Below are positions 1 through 9,171 of a stretch of DNA of 64,000 nt, piece by piece. Made by a program: the position numbers and the translations under genes. The notes beneath the pieces are model-generated. The model was given only the letters and a program-made list of their open reading frames with translations. It searched no databases and had not been told where the DNA came from. Numbering within the stretch: the stretch's first letter is position 1; each line of letters begins with the position of its first letter. The DNA comes from Aeromonas simiae (GTDB lineage Bacteria; Pseudomonadota; Gammaproteobacteria; Enterobacterales; Aeromonadaceae), in NCBI RefSeq assembly GCF_000820125.1, contig NZ_CDBY01000036.1, positions 54,697 through 118,696 on the forward strand. Reading direction: 5' to 3'.

Positions 1-35
1 ATGTTCGGCGGCGTGACGGGAATCGTTTTTACCGA

Positions 36-845
36 TCAGGCGCCAAGCACGAAACGCTCGATGGCGACGGCGACCCCGTCCTCGTCATTGCTGGCGGTGA
101 TGTGGCCGGCCAGCGCCTTGAGCTCGTCGGTGGCATTGCCCATGGCGATGCCAAGGCCGGCGTACTCGATCATGTGGCTGTCGTTGCCGGCATCCCCCAT
201 GCAGATCACCTGCCGGCGCTCGATACCGAGGTGCTCGGCCAGTGCCGAGACGCCGGCGCCCTTGTGGCTGTGGCGGTTCATGATCTCGAGAAAGAAGGGG
301 GCGCTCTGTACCACGGTGTAATCCTCATAGAGCGAGGTCGGCAGTTGGGCGATGGCCGGGGTGAGCAGCTCGGGTGGGTCGATCAGCATCACCTTGAGGA
401 TCTCGTCTTCCGGGTCAAGCTCGGCGAAGTCGAGCAGGGTGATGGGCAGATCGTTGAGGCGGGACTCGTGCTCGGTGTAGTGATTGAGCGCCGGGGTGAT
501 GAGGCCAAGAGTGCGCGAGAAGGCGTGCACGTTGACGCCGAGCTGGCGGGCCAACTGCGCGACGCGGGAGGCATCAAGGCCACGCAGCGCCTGGCTGCGG
601 ATCACGCTGCGATCGGCGGCGCGCTGCACCAGGGTGCCGTTGTAGCAGATGACGTAGTCATCGGCGCCGGTCATCGCAAGCTCGTCCAGGTAGCGGGTCA
701 TACCCTCGAGCGGGCGTCCTGAGGCGAGCACCACGGTTACCCCCTGCTGGCGGGCGGCAGCGATGGCGGCCTTGTTGCGAGCCGAGATCTGCTTGTCGTG
801 ACCGAGCAGAGTCCCATCCATGTCGAGAGCGATCAGTTTGTACAT
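36..845 (-). CDS. yidA: HAD-family sugar phosphatase, YidA type
   Basis: A 269-residue Cof-type haloacid dehalogenase phosphatase that dephosphorylates small phosphorylated metabolites such as sugar phosphates in the cytoplasm. HAD motif I is at the N-terminus (DMDGTLL, residues 8-14), motif II is the SGRP segment near residue 42, and the C-terminal GDAGNDSHMIEYAG stretch is motif III/IV. The central part is the C2 cap. Length and alignment from memory match E. coli YidA (270 aa) end to end. An AGGTAG Shine-Dalgarno lies before the ATG. The gene upstream on the same strand is transcribed away from it only by 64 nt, so cotranscription is possible. The family is certain; the physiological substrate is not. 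Confidence 0.9.
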   Translation of the reverse strand: MYKLIALDMDGTLLGHDKQISARNKAAIAAARQQGVTVVLASGRPLEGMTRYLDELAMTGADDYVICYNGTLVQRAADRSVIRSQALRGLDASRVAQLARQLGVNVHAFSRTLGLITPALNHYTEHESRLNDLPITLLDFAELDPEDEILKVMLIDPPELLTPAIAQLPTSLYEDYTVVQSAPFFLEIMNRHSHKGAGVSALAEHLGIERRQVICMGDAGNDSHMIEYAGLGIAMGNATDELKALAGHITASNDEDGVAVAIERFVLGA

Positions 846-909
846 ACGGCTACCTGCAAGGGGCTGAGAAGAGGCCAGAGTCTACTCAAAAGTGCAGGGT
901 GATGCGACC

Positions 910-2592
910 TCAGCGTGCGGTGCGCGGCGCGCTCCATGGCAGCACAACGGCCTTCCCCTCCTGAACCCGGATCTGCACCGGACCATGCTCGCTGTCGACG
1001 CGGCAGGAGAGGGGGCCGAGCTCGACCTCCACCCCGGCATAGAGGTGCTGGGCCGCCACGACCTTCATGCGGGTCAGCGCCATCTGTTGCTCCTCGCGGC
1101 AGCGCTCCACCTCGCTTTCGATCCGCGCCAGGGTGGCCATGTGTTGCTCCCGCTGCAACTTGAGGCGCTGCAACAGGGCCGGATCGCGGCGCTCGCGCGG
1201 CAGTTGCAGCAGCTTGAGCAGCACCTCGTGCACCTTGTCGAACCAGAGGTGGGTGGCCTCTTTCTCGCTGAGCAGCTCCTGCTCCTGACTGCGCAGCGCG
1301 AAGACACCGCCGAGCACCTGCAACGCGGTCTGATTGGCGGCCTGGGCGCCGATGATGGCCGCCTGTATGCTCTCGCCCGCAATGCTGAGGCCGCCGAGCA
1401 GGGTGCCCTTGTGCAGCGCCGGATCGCCGACCAGCAGGTGGTAGCCGGCCCGGCAGTAGCAATGGGAGATCTGGTTGTGGATATGGATATCCAGCTCGGC
1501 CTCCAGGCTGGCGTACTGGGCGAAGGCCAGAGTCAGGTTGCCGCCGGCCGTCAGGCGGCAGTTGAAGGGCTCCCCCTGGCGGTTGTGGTGGCCGATGGCG
1601 CCGTGCTTGATGGTGAGATTGCCCCCCGCCCGTACGCTGGCGGCCTCGACGAAGCCACCGATGACGATGTCGCCACCGGCCTGCACCCGCATGCCGGGCT
1701 GCACGTCGCCGCTGATCACCAGGCTGCCGTTGAACTCCACATGGCCGTGCTTGGCATCGACATTTTGCAAAGTGAGCAGGTCATCGACCGCCATGCCGCC
1801 AGGCTGGTGGCGTGGCATACCGGCGCGCTGGGCCAGCAGCAGATCGGGGTCTTCGGCCAGCACTGTGCCCTCGCCCACCGTCATGGTCACCTCCTTGCCC
1901 GGTTTAGCGGGGAGCACGTGGCCATGGACATCGACGCCGGGCTCGCCAGCGGTGGCCGGATGGCGGCGCAGCAGCGGTGTGTCTGCCTGTACCGTGGCCA
2001 GGGTGCCGAGATCGCGCAGGTCGACCCGGCCATCGTCCAGTTCACGGGGGCGCAGTACCCGTTCGGCCAGGGTTTCGACCAGCGGCTCCAAAAAGCCGTC
2101 GCTGCCATGGCGGGGGGGCCGCCCTTCGGCGATGGGCAGCAGCAGCTCGTGGCCAGGTGGGGCCTGGCGGGCGGCGAGCAGCGCCTGCTGCTCAAGTTGG
2201 GGAGAGAGACCCGTGGCGACACCGGCAGCCTGCATGGCGCCGTGCAGCCGGGCCTGGGTGATGGGCTCGCCACCCCAGTCGCAGCGGATCTGGGCATAGG
2301 CGGTCATCTTGTCTTTGTCGATGCGGATCTTCAGTTCGGCATCGAGGCGGGAGGCGATCCAGAAGCGATCGAGCTGCCCTGGAGGTTCGTGGTGTTCACA
2401 CAGAAATTGCAGCCGTGCCAGGCACTGCTGAACCCCTTCGCGCCGGGGTTGCCAGCGCGGCCAGGGAGACGCGGCCAGCAGCGCTCTCAGCTCGTCTTCG
2501 CTTCCTTGACAGGTGTGACGCAGATGGATGAACAGCCGTCCCTGTTCCGCCTCGTCACCGACACTGAGCCAGCTCTGTTCCAGCATGGACAC
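910..2592 (-). CDS. DUF342 (FapA-type) domain protein
   Basis: A 560-residue protein of the DUF342/FapA family. After an N-terminal alpha/beta region, residues about 250-430 are a glycine- and hydrophobic-rich repeat pattern (VISGDVQPG, GDIVIGGFVE, GNLTIKHGAIG) typical of the right-handed beta-helix of this family. The C-terminal third (about 430-530) is Glu/Arg/Leu-rich and reads as a coiled coil, ending in a small domain. There is no signal peptide or membrane segment, so it should be cytoplasmic. The start is fixed by a strong AAGGAGGTG ribosome site five bases before the ATG. The function of such proteins in Aeromonas/Vibrio is poorly known; polymer-forming scaffold roles have been suggested for relatives. 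Family call firm, role unknown. Confidence 0.8.
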   Translation of the reverse strand: MSMLEQSWLSVGDEAEQGRLFIHLRHTCQGSEDELRALLAASPWPRWQPRREGVQQCLARLQFLCEHHEPPGQLDRFWIASRLDAELKIRIDKDKMTAYAQIRCDWGGEPITQARLHGAMQAAGVATGLSPQLEQQALLAARQAPPGHELLLPIAEGRPPRHGSDGFLEPLVETLAERVLRPRELDDGRVDLRDLGTLATVQADTPLLRRHPATAGEPGVDVHGHVLPAKPGKEVTMTVGEGTVLAEDPDLLLAQRAGMPRHQPGGMAVDDLLTLQNVDAKHGHVEFNGSLVISGDVQPGMRVQAGGDIVIGGFVEAASVRAGGNLTIKHGAIGHHNRQGEPFNCRLTAGGNLTLAFAQYASLEAELDIHIHNQISHCYCRAGYHLLVGDPALHKGTLLGGLSIAGESIQAAIIGAQAANQTALQVLGGVFALRSQEQELLSEKEATHLWFDKVHEVLLKLLQLPRERRDPALLQRLKLQREQHMATLARIESEVERCREEQQMALTRMKVVAAQHLYAGVEVELGPLSCRVDSEHGPVQIRVQEGKAVVLPWSAPRTAR

Positions 2593-2666
2593 CTCCTTGT
2601 TACAGGGAGTATCCCGACTCCGGCCTCATGGCGTCAACCGGAACAACTATGCCGACGCCATAAAGC

Positions 2667-2692
2667 AACGAGGCTCCTTGCGGAGCCTCGTT
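2667..2692 (-). terminator. Hairpin downstream of slyB
   Basis: A perfect 11-bp stem (AACGAGGCTCC / GGAGCCTCGTT) with a 4-nt loop lies just after the slyB stop codon on the minus strand. It is followed on that strand by GCTTTAT, a weak U-tract, so it is a plausible but imperfect Rho-independent terminator. Confidence 0.65.
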
Positions 2693-2697
2693 GTGGG

Positions 2698-3165
2698 TCA
2701 GTTCACCACGGCGACGTTCACCTTGCCGTTGCCCTGACTCATGCGCACCTTGGCGCCCGGCTGGAAGCTCGGGTTGGCCTTTTGCACCACGGCGATGACC
2801 TCGCCGGTGTCCTTGCGGATCTCCAGCTCGACGCCGTCAACCTGGTTAACCTTGTCGTTGATCGCCTTGCCCGCGACCGCACCGGCAATGGCGCCACCGG
2901 CGGCGGCCAGGCTGCGGCCAGTGCCACCGCCGATTGTGCTGCCGAGCAGGCCGCCGACCACACCACCACCGACAGTGCCGATGAGGCCGCTGTCATCGGC
3001 CTGGATCTTGACCGGGCGCACCGCCTGGATGGTGCCGTAGGTGACGGTCTGGACCTGCTTGGCACGATCCGAGGTGTAGACGTCACCGGAGTAGATGTCG
3101 CTGTTGGCACACCCGCTCAGGGTGGCGACCAGCAAGGCCAGGAGGGTAACTTTTTTGTTCAGCAT
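2698..3165 (-). CDS. slyB: Outer membrane lipoprotein SlyB (glycine-zipper)
   Basis: A 155-residue lipoprotein, the same length as E. coli SlyB. The N-terminus MLNKKVTLLALLVATLSGC is a signal peptide ending in a lipobox with Cys19. The segment SGDVYTSDRAKQVQTVTYG and the VELEIRKDTGE block near the C-terminus match SlyB closely. Residues about 60-105 form a glycine-zipper pair of hydrophobic stretches (GTVGGGVVGGLLGS and AAAGGAIAGAVAG). The open frame continues upstream, but the ATG giving the signal peptide is chosen. It acts in the outer membrane as an envelope-stability lipoprotein; in enterics it belongs to the PhoP regulon, which I cannot verify here. Confidence 0.9.
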   Translation of the reverse strand: MLNKKVTLLALLVATLSGCANSDIYSGDVYTSDRAKQVQTVTYGTIQAVRPVKIQADDSGLIGTVGGGVVGGLLGSTIGGGTGRSLAAAGGAIAGAVAGKAINDKVNQVDGVELEIRKDTGEVIAVVQKANPSFQPGAKVRMSQGNGKVNVAVVN

Positions 3166-3259
3166 GGATGCCTCCGTCAGTGAATCCGTCGAACATGAGC
3201 GCGACCTAACTGTAGCTCCGCCCTTGTTCGAGTGAAACACCCAATCTGTCACCCCTTGT

Positions 3260-3748
3260 TTAGGCGCGGATGGCCGGCTGGCCCTGTTCGAGGGTGAAAT
3301 GCAGGGCTTTTTCCAGCACATTGCGCGGCTCGCCCGGCCCGAAGTATTCGGCCTCGACCGCCACCAACTGGTAGCCCAGCCGCTGGTAGAGGCGATTGGC
3401 CGGGTTGCTGGGGGCGACGGTGAGGCGGGCGCGTTGCATCCCCTGCTTGCGCAGTTGCCACTCCAGCTCTTCCAGCAGGCGCTGCGCCAGACCCTGACCG
3501 CGTGCCTCGGGCAGCACCGCCAATGAGAGCACCCAACCGAGTTCCCTATCCTGGCCAAGGCCGCCCAGCACATAACCGAGCAGACGCTCGTCCTGCTCTA
3601 TCACCAGCAGCAACTCGGGCCACAGCTCCAGGGCCTGACGAAAGAAAAAGGCGGGATAGATGGGATCGCCGAAGACGCTCGACTCGATCTGCCAGATGGC
3701 ATCGAGGTCGGTATGGCGGGCGAGGCGGATAAGGGGGGATGGGGTCAT
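3260..3748 (-). CDS. GNAT-family N-acetyltransferase (RimI-like)
   Basis: A 162-residue GCN5-related acetyltransferase. The acetyl-CoA binding motif A is VLPEARGQGLAQRLLEEL (residues about 80-97), with the Q/RxxGxG/A core RGQGLA, and motif B is the RLYQRLGYQLV segment. The arrangement resembles RimI-type and small-molecule GNATs. The frame runs 19 codons further upstream, but the start MTPSPLIRL is preceded by AAGGAG at good spacing, so I use it. The acceptor substrate cannot be told from the sequence. It stands alone between slyB and an aminopeptidase gene, all on the minus strand. Confidence 0.8.
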   Translation of the reverse strand: MTPSPLIRLARHTDLDAIWQIESSVFGDPIYPAFFFRQALELWPELLLVIEQDERLLGYVLGGLGQDRELGWVLSLAVLPEARGQGLAQRLLEELEWQLRKQGMQRARLTVAPSNPANRLYQRLGYQLVAVEAEYFGPGEPRNVLEKALHFTLEQGQPAIRA

Positions 3749-3862
3749 GGCGTCTCCTTCTGGAATAGCACGGCGAGGCCGCGCCGACGAATGGGATGGC
3801 CGCACATTGGCCGGGGTGGGGGAGTATGCCGATGCGAGCCAGCCAGGGCAAGCCGGAGGCGC

Positions 3863-3892
3863 AGAAAACGAAACGGGGCCCAGCGGCCCCGT
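3863..3892 (-). terminator. Rho-independent terminator of the aminopeptidase operon
   Basis: An 8-bp GC stem (ACGGGGCC / GGCCCCGT) with a 4-nt loop lies just past the stop of the aminopeptidase gene. On the minus strand it is followed by TTTCGTTTTC, a usable U-rich tail. Confidence 0.75.
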
Positions 3893-3898
3893 CTCGGA

Positions 3899-5701
3899 TT
3901 ACAGCAGCGCCGTGGCCTGCTCGAGCCAGGCGAGATCCGCACCGTCGAGCTGGGGGGCCAGACGGCGGCGCACCTCGGCGTGGTATTCGTTGAGCCAGCG
4001 GAACTCATCCGGGCTCAGCAGGGCGCGGTCGATGAGGCGGGTATCGAACGGCACATAGGTCAGCCGCTCGAAGCGCAGCATGGGCACTTCCCCCTGCTCA
4101 TCGCTCTCGCTCACCACCACCAGGTTTTCACAGCGGATGCCGAAGGCGTTCTCGCGGTAGTAGCCGGGCTCGTTGGAGAGCACCATGCCCGGTTGCAGCG
4201 ACTCCATGCTCCCCTTGGGGGCGATGCGCTGCGGCCCTTCGTGCACGCTGAGGAAGTGGCCCACGCCATGGCCGGTGCCGTGGTCGTAGTTGAAACCGGC
4301 GCGCCATAGCGGCATGCGGGCCAGCACGTCGAGCTGGATGCCGGCGGTGCCGCGCGGGAAGCGGGCCTGATCGAGGGCGATGTGGCCCTGCATCACGCGG
4401 GTGAACATCGCCTTCTGCTCTTCGTCCACCTCGCCGACACAGACGGTGCGGGTGATGTCGGTGGTGCCGTCGAGGTACTGGCCGCCGGAGTCGACCAGAT
4501 AGATACCATCCTGGCCGAAGGGGCGCGGCACCCCGTTGCTGTGGCGGTAGTGGCACATGGCGGCATTGGGCCCCAGCGCCGAGATGGTGTCAAAGCTCGG
4601 CTCGACGTAGAGATCGCTCGCCTTGCGGAAAGATTCGAGCCGATCGGCCAGGGTGCCCTCGTCGACACCGGCGGTCTCACCGCTTTCGACCAGCCGATCC
4701 AGCCAGGCCAGGAAGCGCACCATGGCCACCGCATCGCGCTGGTGGGCGGCGCGCATGCCGGCCAGCTCCACCTCGTTCTTGCACGCCTTGAGGCGCAGGG
4801 TCGGGTCTTGTCCTGCCACCAGAGTGGCGCCGGCCTGCTCCAGGGTGAGCTGGCACCAGGCGTTGGCGGTGGCCGGATCGGCCTGTACCTTCAGGCCATC
4901 CTCGCCGAGGCGGGTCAGCACCTCGCCCAGATTGTCGATGGGGTGCAGCGAGACGTCGTTGCCCACGTGCTGGGTGAAGGGGAAGCACTCGAGCTTGTCG
5001 CTGTCGACGAAGAAGTCGAGGGTGCTGTTGGCGTAGAGCACGGCGAAGCCAAGCACCACCGGCAGCCGCTCCACGTCGCGGCCACGCAGGTTGAGCAGCC
5101 AGTTGATTGACTCGGCCTGGGTCAGCAGGGCGGCGTCGAGGCCACGGCGGCGCAGATCGGCGGCGATCTGCTCGCGCTTGGCGGTGCTCGACATCCCCGC
5201 CAGCTCCTCACCATAGAGGATCACCGGTGCCTTGCTCGGCGCCGGACGATCACTCCAGTGGCGATCGATCGGGTTGTCGGTCACCGGAACCAGCTCGATG
5301 CCGCGTTCGCGCAGCAGGGCGTCGGCTTCGCGGAACCAGTTGAGGCTGTGCAGACGCGGATCGAAGCCGACCTTGGCGCCGCGCTCGAGCTGGTCGGCCA
5401 GCCACACCAGGTGCGGGGTCTCGATCAGGTGGTGGTATTCGAAGATCTCGCCGGGAGCCTGCAGGCGGGCCTGCACGGTATAACGGCCGTCGATGAACAG
5501 GGCGGCCCGTTCGATGAGCAGCACGGCCAGCCCGGCCGAGCCGGTAAAGCCGGTCATCCAGGCGAGACGCTCGGCCTCGGCCGGAATGTACTCACCCAGA
5601 TGTTCGTCATCATGGGGGACGATGAAGGCATCCAGTTCCAGTTCTCTCAGGGATTCCCTGACCAGGTTGACCCGGTCTGCGATGATCTCAAAGCTGTTCA
5701 T
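3899..5701 (-). CDS. Xaa-Pro aminopeptidase (M24B, three-domain type)
   Basis: A 600-residue metallopeptidase that removes an N-terminal residue preceding proline. Two creatinase-like N-terminal domains (about 1-310) precede a C-terminal pita-bread catalytic domain. Visible metal-ligand motifs are the DSGGQYLDGTTDITRT segment (two Asp), HGVGHFLSVHEG (His), LSNEPGYY (Glu) and GIRCENLVVV (Glu). The length fits the eukaryotic XPNPEP1-like bacterial subgroup (about 600 aa) and is longer than E. coli PepP (441 aa). The ATG at MNSFEIIAD is chosen because it starts the conserved domain; the open frame upstream overlaps the gap to the GntR gene. It lies 37 nt downstream of that regulator, so the two probably form an operon. 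Confidence 0.88.
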   Translation of the reverse strand: MNSFEIIADRVNLVRESLRELELDAFIVPHDDEHLGEYIPAEAERLAWMTGFTGSAGLAVLLIERAALFIDGRYTVQARLQAPGEIFEYHHLIETPHLVWLADQLERGAKVGFDPRLHSLNWFREADALLRERGIELVPVTDNPIDRHWSDRPAPSKAPVILYGEELAGMSSTAKREQIAADLRRRGLDAALLTQAESINWLLNLRGRDVERLPVVLGFAVLYANSTLDFFVDSDKLECFPFTQHVGNDVSLHPIDNLGEVLTRLGEDGLKVQADPATANAWCQLTLEQAGATLVAGQDPTLRLKACKNEVELAGMRAAHQRDAVAMVRFLAWLDRLVESGETAGVDEGTLADRLESFRKASDLYVEPSFDTISALGPNAAMCHYRHSNGVPRPFGQDGIYLVDSGGQYLDGTTDITRTVCVGEVDEEQKAMFTRVMQGHIALDQARFPRGTAGIQLDVLARMPLWRAGFNYDHGTGHGVGHFLSVHEGPQRIAPKGSMESLQPGMVLSNEPGYYRENAFGIRCENLVVVSESDEQGEVPMLRFERLTYVPFDTRLIDRALLSPDEFRWLNEYHAEVRRRLAPQLDGADLAWLEQATALL

Positions 5702-5738
5702 TGTCAGTTGCCATTGTGGATTGCGAGCGAATAGACGG

Positions 5739-6398
5739 TCATGCACCGGCCTGTAGGATGCGCTTGACCGAGGCGGCCGCATCGGCGATATGCCGTTGCA
5801 ACAGCACCACGGCCTCATGCTTGCGCCGCTCGCGGCACAGCGTCAGCAGCTGGGCGTGCTCCCGCTCGGCCTTGTCCACTCCGTCGCTGGCAAACAACAG
5901 CTCGAAGCGGACATAGCGATCGCAGCCCAGGTTTATCTGGGCGATCAGCTCAAGGGCCTGGGGACGTCCGGCGGCACGATAGAGGGTGGCGTGGAAGCGG
6001 TGGTTCAGTTCGGCCCAGCGCTCTACCTGGGTTCCGCTCTCCAGCGCCTGGTCAAACTCGGCCAGAATCGACTCCGCCTCGGCGAAGGTCGCTTCTGTCA
6101 TCAGGTCGACGGCGTGAAACAGGGTATCGGCTTCCAGTAGGGCTCGCAAATAAAACAGCTCGTCGATGGCGGCGGCGTCCAGTGCGGTGACCACGGCGCC
6201 GCGATGGGCGGCGAACTTCACCAGCCCTTGTGCTTCGAGCTGCATCAGCGCCTCACGCACCGGGATGCGGCTCACCATGAGTTCGCGCGCCAGCGCATCC
6301 TGGCGTAGCGGAGCCCCGGCCGGCAGCTCGCCGCTGAGGATCCGGGCGCGCAGGTTGTCCACTACCATCTGGGTTCGGGTTGTATAGCCTTGGCTCAT
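5739..6398 (-). CDS. GntR-family transcriptional regulator (FCD domain)
   Basis: A 219-residue regulator with an N-terminal winged helix (residues about 10-75, including the RQDALARELMVSRIPVREAL recognition region) and an all-helical C-terminal FCD ligand-binding domain (about 85-210). The FCD metal/ligand positions include the HRFHATLYRAAG segment. FCD proteins usually bind carboxylic acids or amino-acid derivatives. It is the first gene of a probable two-gene operon with the Xaa-Pro aminopeptidase, which suggests control of peptide or amino-acid catabolism; that link is an inference from spacing alone. Confidence 0.85.
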   Translation of the reverse strand: MSQGYTTRTQMVVDNLRARILSGELPAGAPLRQDALARELMVSRIPVREALMQLEAQGLVKFAAHRGAVVTALDAAAIDELFYLRALLEADTLFHAVDLMTEATFAEAESILAEFDQALESGTQVERWAELNHRFHATLYRAAGRPQALELIAQINLGCDRYVRFELLFASDGVDKAEREHAQLLTLCRERRKHEAVVLLQRHIADAAASVKRILQAGA

Positions 6399-6592
6399 GA
6401 TGCCCTGTCACTGCCCCTGTTGTCCGGGGTGGCAGCAGACCACAGAAGGGGACATGTTGCAAGTCTGTTGCCGGTGCTTGACCGGCGTGACGGCTTGATA
6501 GAGAGTTGTTTGACACCGCCCCCCATGATGGGCCTCGGAGCGGATGCCGGGAGCCTGTTACAGTGGGTTCACCTGACCACAAGGAGTGTGCG

Positions 6593-6868
6593 ATGAATCT
6601 GATGTCCTGGTCGCTGCTGGCGACGCTTTGGCTCTGTACCGTGCTCAGCCCCGCCTTGCTGCTGGCGTTGCTGGTGCTCTGCCTGCTGGCCCTGCTGGAT
6701 ATCTGGTGGCCGTGGCTGCCCCTGTGGTGCGGCCTGCTGGGCGTGCTCCCCGGCATCGCATGGGCCGAAATCATCCGCCGCCGGACGGGTCTGCTCCCCT
6801 TCTATGCCCATCTTCTGCACATGCCGCAACTGCTGCGCCGCGAGGCCGATGAGCGCCACCACTCCTGA
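6593..6868 (+). CDS. Small hydrophobic membrane protein
   Basis: A 91-residue protein of unknown function. Residues about 5-60 are almost entirely Leu, Ala, Trp and Val and would form two membrane helices (roughly 5-32 and 37-57). The tail is charged (RRRTGLL...LLRREADERHH) and should be cytoplasmic. An AAGGAG ribosome site precedes the ATG at MNLMSWSLL, which is preferred over an in-frame upstream start. I do not recognise a family. It stands alone between two promoter regions. Confidence 0.6.
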   Translation: MNLMSWSLLATLWLCTVLSPALLLALLVLCLLALLDIWWPWLPLWCGLLGVLPGIAWAEIIRRRTGLLPFYAHLLHMPQLLRREADERHHS

Positions 6869-6918
6869 CCTCCTCTGCCCGCACGGGTTATTTCGCATCA
6901 CTGCCAATGAGTGCGACT

Positions 6919-6937
6919 GATAGTAATTATCATTTAC
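6919..6937 (+). promoter_or_regulatory. Fur box upstream of the TonB receptor
   Basis: The 19-mer GATAGTAATTATCATTTAC matches the Fur consensus GATAATGATAATCATTATC at 14 of 19 positions. It lies about 95 nt before the start codon of the CirA-like receptor, where an iron-repressed promoter is expected. Confidence 0.75.
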
Positions 6938-7029
6938 ATAATCTTGTCTGTCGATAAAATAGGGACACGTTCAGGCCTTCTAGCACCACGTGCCGTCGCA
7001 CCCACGTTATCCAGATAAGAGCAGAGATC

Positions 7030-9006
7030 ATGACTGTATTTCGTTATTCCCCGCTATCCACGTTCATCGTTGCCACCCTGACTACCGGGGGGGCCCTGGC
7101 CGCGCCGAGTGATGAAGTCATGGTGGTGACCGCCTCGGGTTTCCAGCAGAAGATCGAGGACTCCGCCGCCTCCATCTCTGTGGTCACCCGGGAGGATCTG
7201 GAGAAGCGGGCCTACACCGACGTCACCGATGCCCTCAAGGATGTGCCGGGGGTGGTGGTGACCGGGGGCGGCAGCAGCCGCGACATCAGCATCCGCGGCA
7301 TGGGGGCCAAGTACACCCTGATGCTGATCGACGGCCGCCGCGTCGATACCCGTGGCACCCGCCCCAACAGCGATGGCCCCGGCATCGAGCAGGGGTGGAT
7401 GCCGCCCTTGCAGGCGATCGAGCGCATCGAGGTGGTGCGTGGCCCCATGTCCTCGCTCTATGGCTCCGATGCCATGGGGGGGGTCATCAACATCATCACC
7501 CGCAAGACCAGCAAGGGGCCTTGGCAGGGCACCCTGCACAGTGATGCCACCATGCAGGAGAACCGTGACTCGGGCGATCAGTTCCAGGGCAGCGGCTATG
7601 CCGGTGGCGCGCTCATCGACGGCCTGCTCGGCCTGCGCCTGACCGGCCAGATGCTGCGCCGTGATGAGGATCAGATCGTCAACGGCTTCAACGAGCAGCG
7701 CACCCGCAACGGCGGGGTGGCGCTGACCCTGACCCCCAGCGAGCAGCACCGCTTCGACCTCGATATCAGCCGCACCCTGCAAGATCGCAACGGCACTCCC
7801 GGCCAGTCGCGCGATCTGCTCAACAGCCGTGGTCAGCCCAACAGCGCCAGCCTCAACCGCTATGAGCACACCGTCTACGCCCTGACCCACAACGGCCAGT
7901 TCGATGGCGCCTCCTCGACCAGCTATGTGCAGCGCGAGCAGAGCAAGAACCCGGGCCGTGCGATGCAGCTCGACAACACCCTGTTCAACACCCAGACCCA
8001 GTTCAATCTGGGGGCCCACATCCTGAGCCTGGGTGGCCAGTACCGCTACGAAGAGCTGGAGGATCTTGGCAACCAGCTGGCCGGGGCAGGTCATGTCAAC
8101 CAGCTCGATCGCCGCAGCTGGGCCCTGTTTGCCGAGGATGAGTGGGCCATCACCGATCGCTTCGCCCTGACCGGTGGCCTGCGTCTCGACGATGACGAGA
8201 ACTACGGCAGCCACTGGTCACCGCGCCTTTACGGGGTATGGCATCTGGACGATGAGTGGACCCTCAAGGGGGGCGTCTCCAGCGGCTACCGCTCACCCGA
8301 ACTGCGCATGGCGGCGGCCAACTGGGGTCAGGCCACCGGCGGCGGCAGCTCGGACGGGGTGATCGTCGGCAACCCCGACCTCAAGCCCGAGCGGAGCGTG
8401 AGCGAGGAGATCGCCCTGCTGTGGAACAACCGGGCCGGACTCTCGACCGGCCTGACCCTGTTCAACACCGACTTCAAGGACAAGATCACCGAGGTGCGCC
8501 GGTGCAGCAGCGCACAAGACCCGGCCTGCACCATCAACGGCCACAGCTATGACTTCGTGAGCGACCGGGTCAACGTCGACAAGGCCAACATGCGCGGGGT
8601 GGAGGGCACCTTGGAGTGGGCCATCAATGACGCCTGGTCGCTGGCCTCCAGCTACACCTGGACCGACTCGGAGCAAAAGAGCGGGGTGTTCAGCGGCCAG
8701 CCGCTCAACCAGATGCCGCGCCACATGTTCAACACCAAGGTCGACTGGGCGGCTGCCGATGATCTGGATGTGTGGGCGCGGGCCAACTTCCGCGGCAAGA
8801 CCTCGGAGTATCTGAACCGGGTCACCATGGCCGACGGCACCCCCTCCTACACCTTCGTTGATCTGGGGTTGCGCTATCGCGCCAACCGTCATCTGGACGT
8901 GACCGCCGGGGTCTACAACCTGTTCGACAAGACGGTGGATTACGCCAGCTATCAGACGGTGCTGGACGGGCGCCGCTACAACCTGGGAGTGACCTACAAC
9001 TTCTGA
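7030..9006 (+). CDS. TonB-dependent siderophore receptor, CirA-like
   Basis: A 658-residue outer-membrane receptor importing a ferric siderophore using TonB energy. A signal peptide ends at LAA (about residue 25) and is followed by a TonB-box-like stretch (EVMVVTASG). The plug domain covers residues about 45-155 (VPGVVVTGGGSSRDISIRG, then IERIEVVRGPMSSLYGSDAMGGVINIITRK), and the rest is a 22-strand barrel ending in the C-terminal signature GVTYNF. Similarity to E. coli CirA (catecholate receptor) runs through plug and barrel. The Fur box upstream supports iron control. The ligand is most likely a catecholate or its breakdown product, but this is inference. Confidence 0.88.
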   Translation: MTVFRYSPLSTFIVATLTTGGALAAPSDEVMVVTASGFQQKIEDSAASISVVTREDLEKRAYTDVTDALKDVPGVVVTGGGSSRDISIRGMGAKYTLMLIDGRRVDTRGTRPNSDGPGIEQGWMPPLQAIERIEVVRGPMSSLYGSDAMGGVINIITRKTSKGPWQGTLHSDATMQENRDSGDQFQGSGYAGGALIDGLLGLRLTGQMLRRDEDQIVNGFNEQRTRNGGVALTLTPSEQHRFDLDISRTLQDRNGTPGQSRDLLNSRGQPNSASLNRYEHTVYALTHNGQFDGASSTSYVQREQSKNPGRAMQLDNTLFNTQTQFNLGAHILSLGGQYRYEELEDLGNQLAGAGHVNQLDRRSWALFAEDEWAITDRFALTGGLRLDDDENYGSHWSPRLYGVWHLDDEWTLKGGVSSGYRSPELRMAAANWGQATGGGSSDGVIVGNPDLKPERSVSEEIALLWNNRAGLSTGLTLFNTDFKDKITEVRRCSSAQDPACTINGHSYDFVSDRVNVDKANMRGVEGTLEWAINDAWSLASSYTWTDSEQKSGVFSGQPLNQMPRHMFNTKVDWAAADDLDVWARANFRGKTSEYLNRVTMADGTPSYTFVDLGLRYRANRHLDVTAGVYNLFDKTVDYASYQTVLDGRRYNLGVTYNF

Positions 9007-9009
9007 CGT

Positions 9010-9032
9010 GAGGGGGTCATTAGACCCCTTTT
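9010..9032 (+). terminator. Rho-independent terminator of the TonB receptor
   Basis: An 8-bp stem (AGGGGGTC / GACCCCTT, one G-U pair) with loop ATTA and a short T-tract sits four bases after the receptor stop codon. Confidence 0.75.
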
Positions 9033-9171
9033 CGCGGCTGGCCTTTGCCTGCACGGACGTGTAGGCTGGATTTCGGGTGGTGACGATAGCGCCACCACAA
9101 CGGCAAGAGGTGCGTGCCTCTGAATGTCGGTGGCACGCGATAGAGTCTCGGTCTGAAATGGAGCTCACATC

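Noticed and set aside
892-3183. 763-codon plus-strand open frame
   Set aside because: It is antisense to the DUF342 and slyB genes, which have clear families and ribosome sites. High G+C gives long shadow frames.
7054-8214. 386-codon minus-strand frame opposite the TonB receptor
   Set aside because: Shadow frame of a well-supported gene, no domain, no ribosome site.
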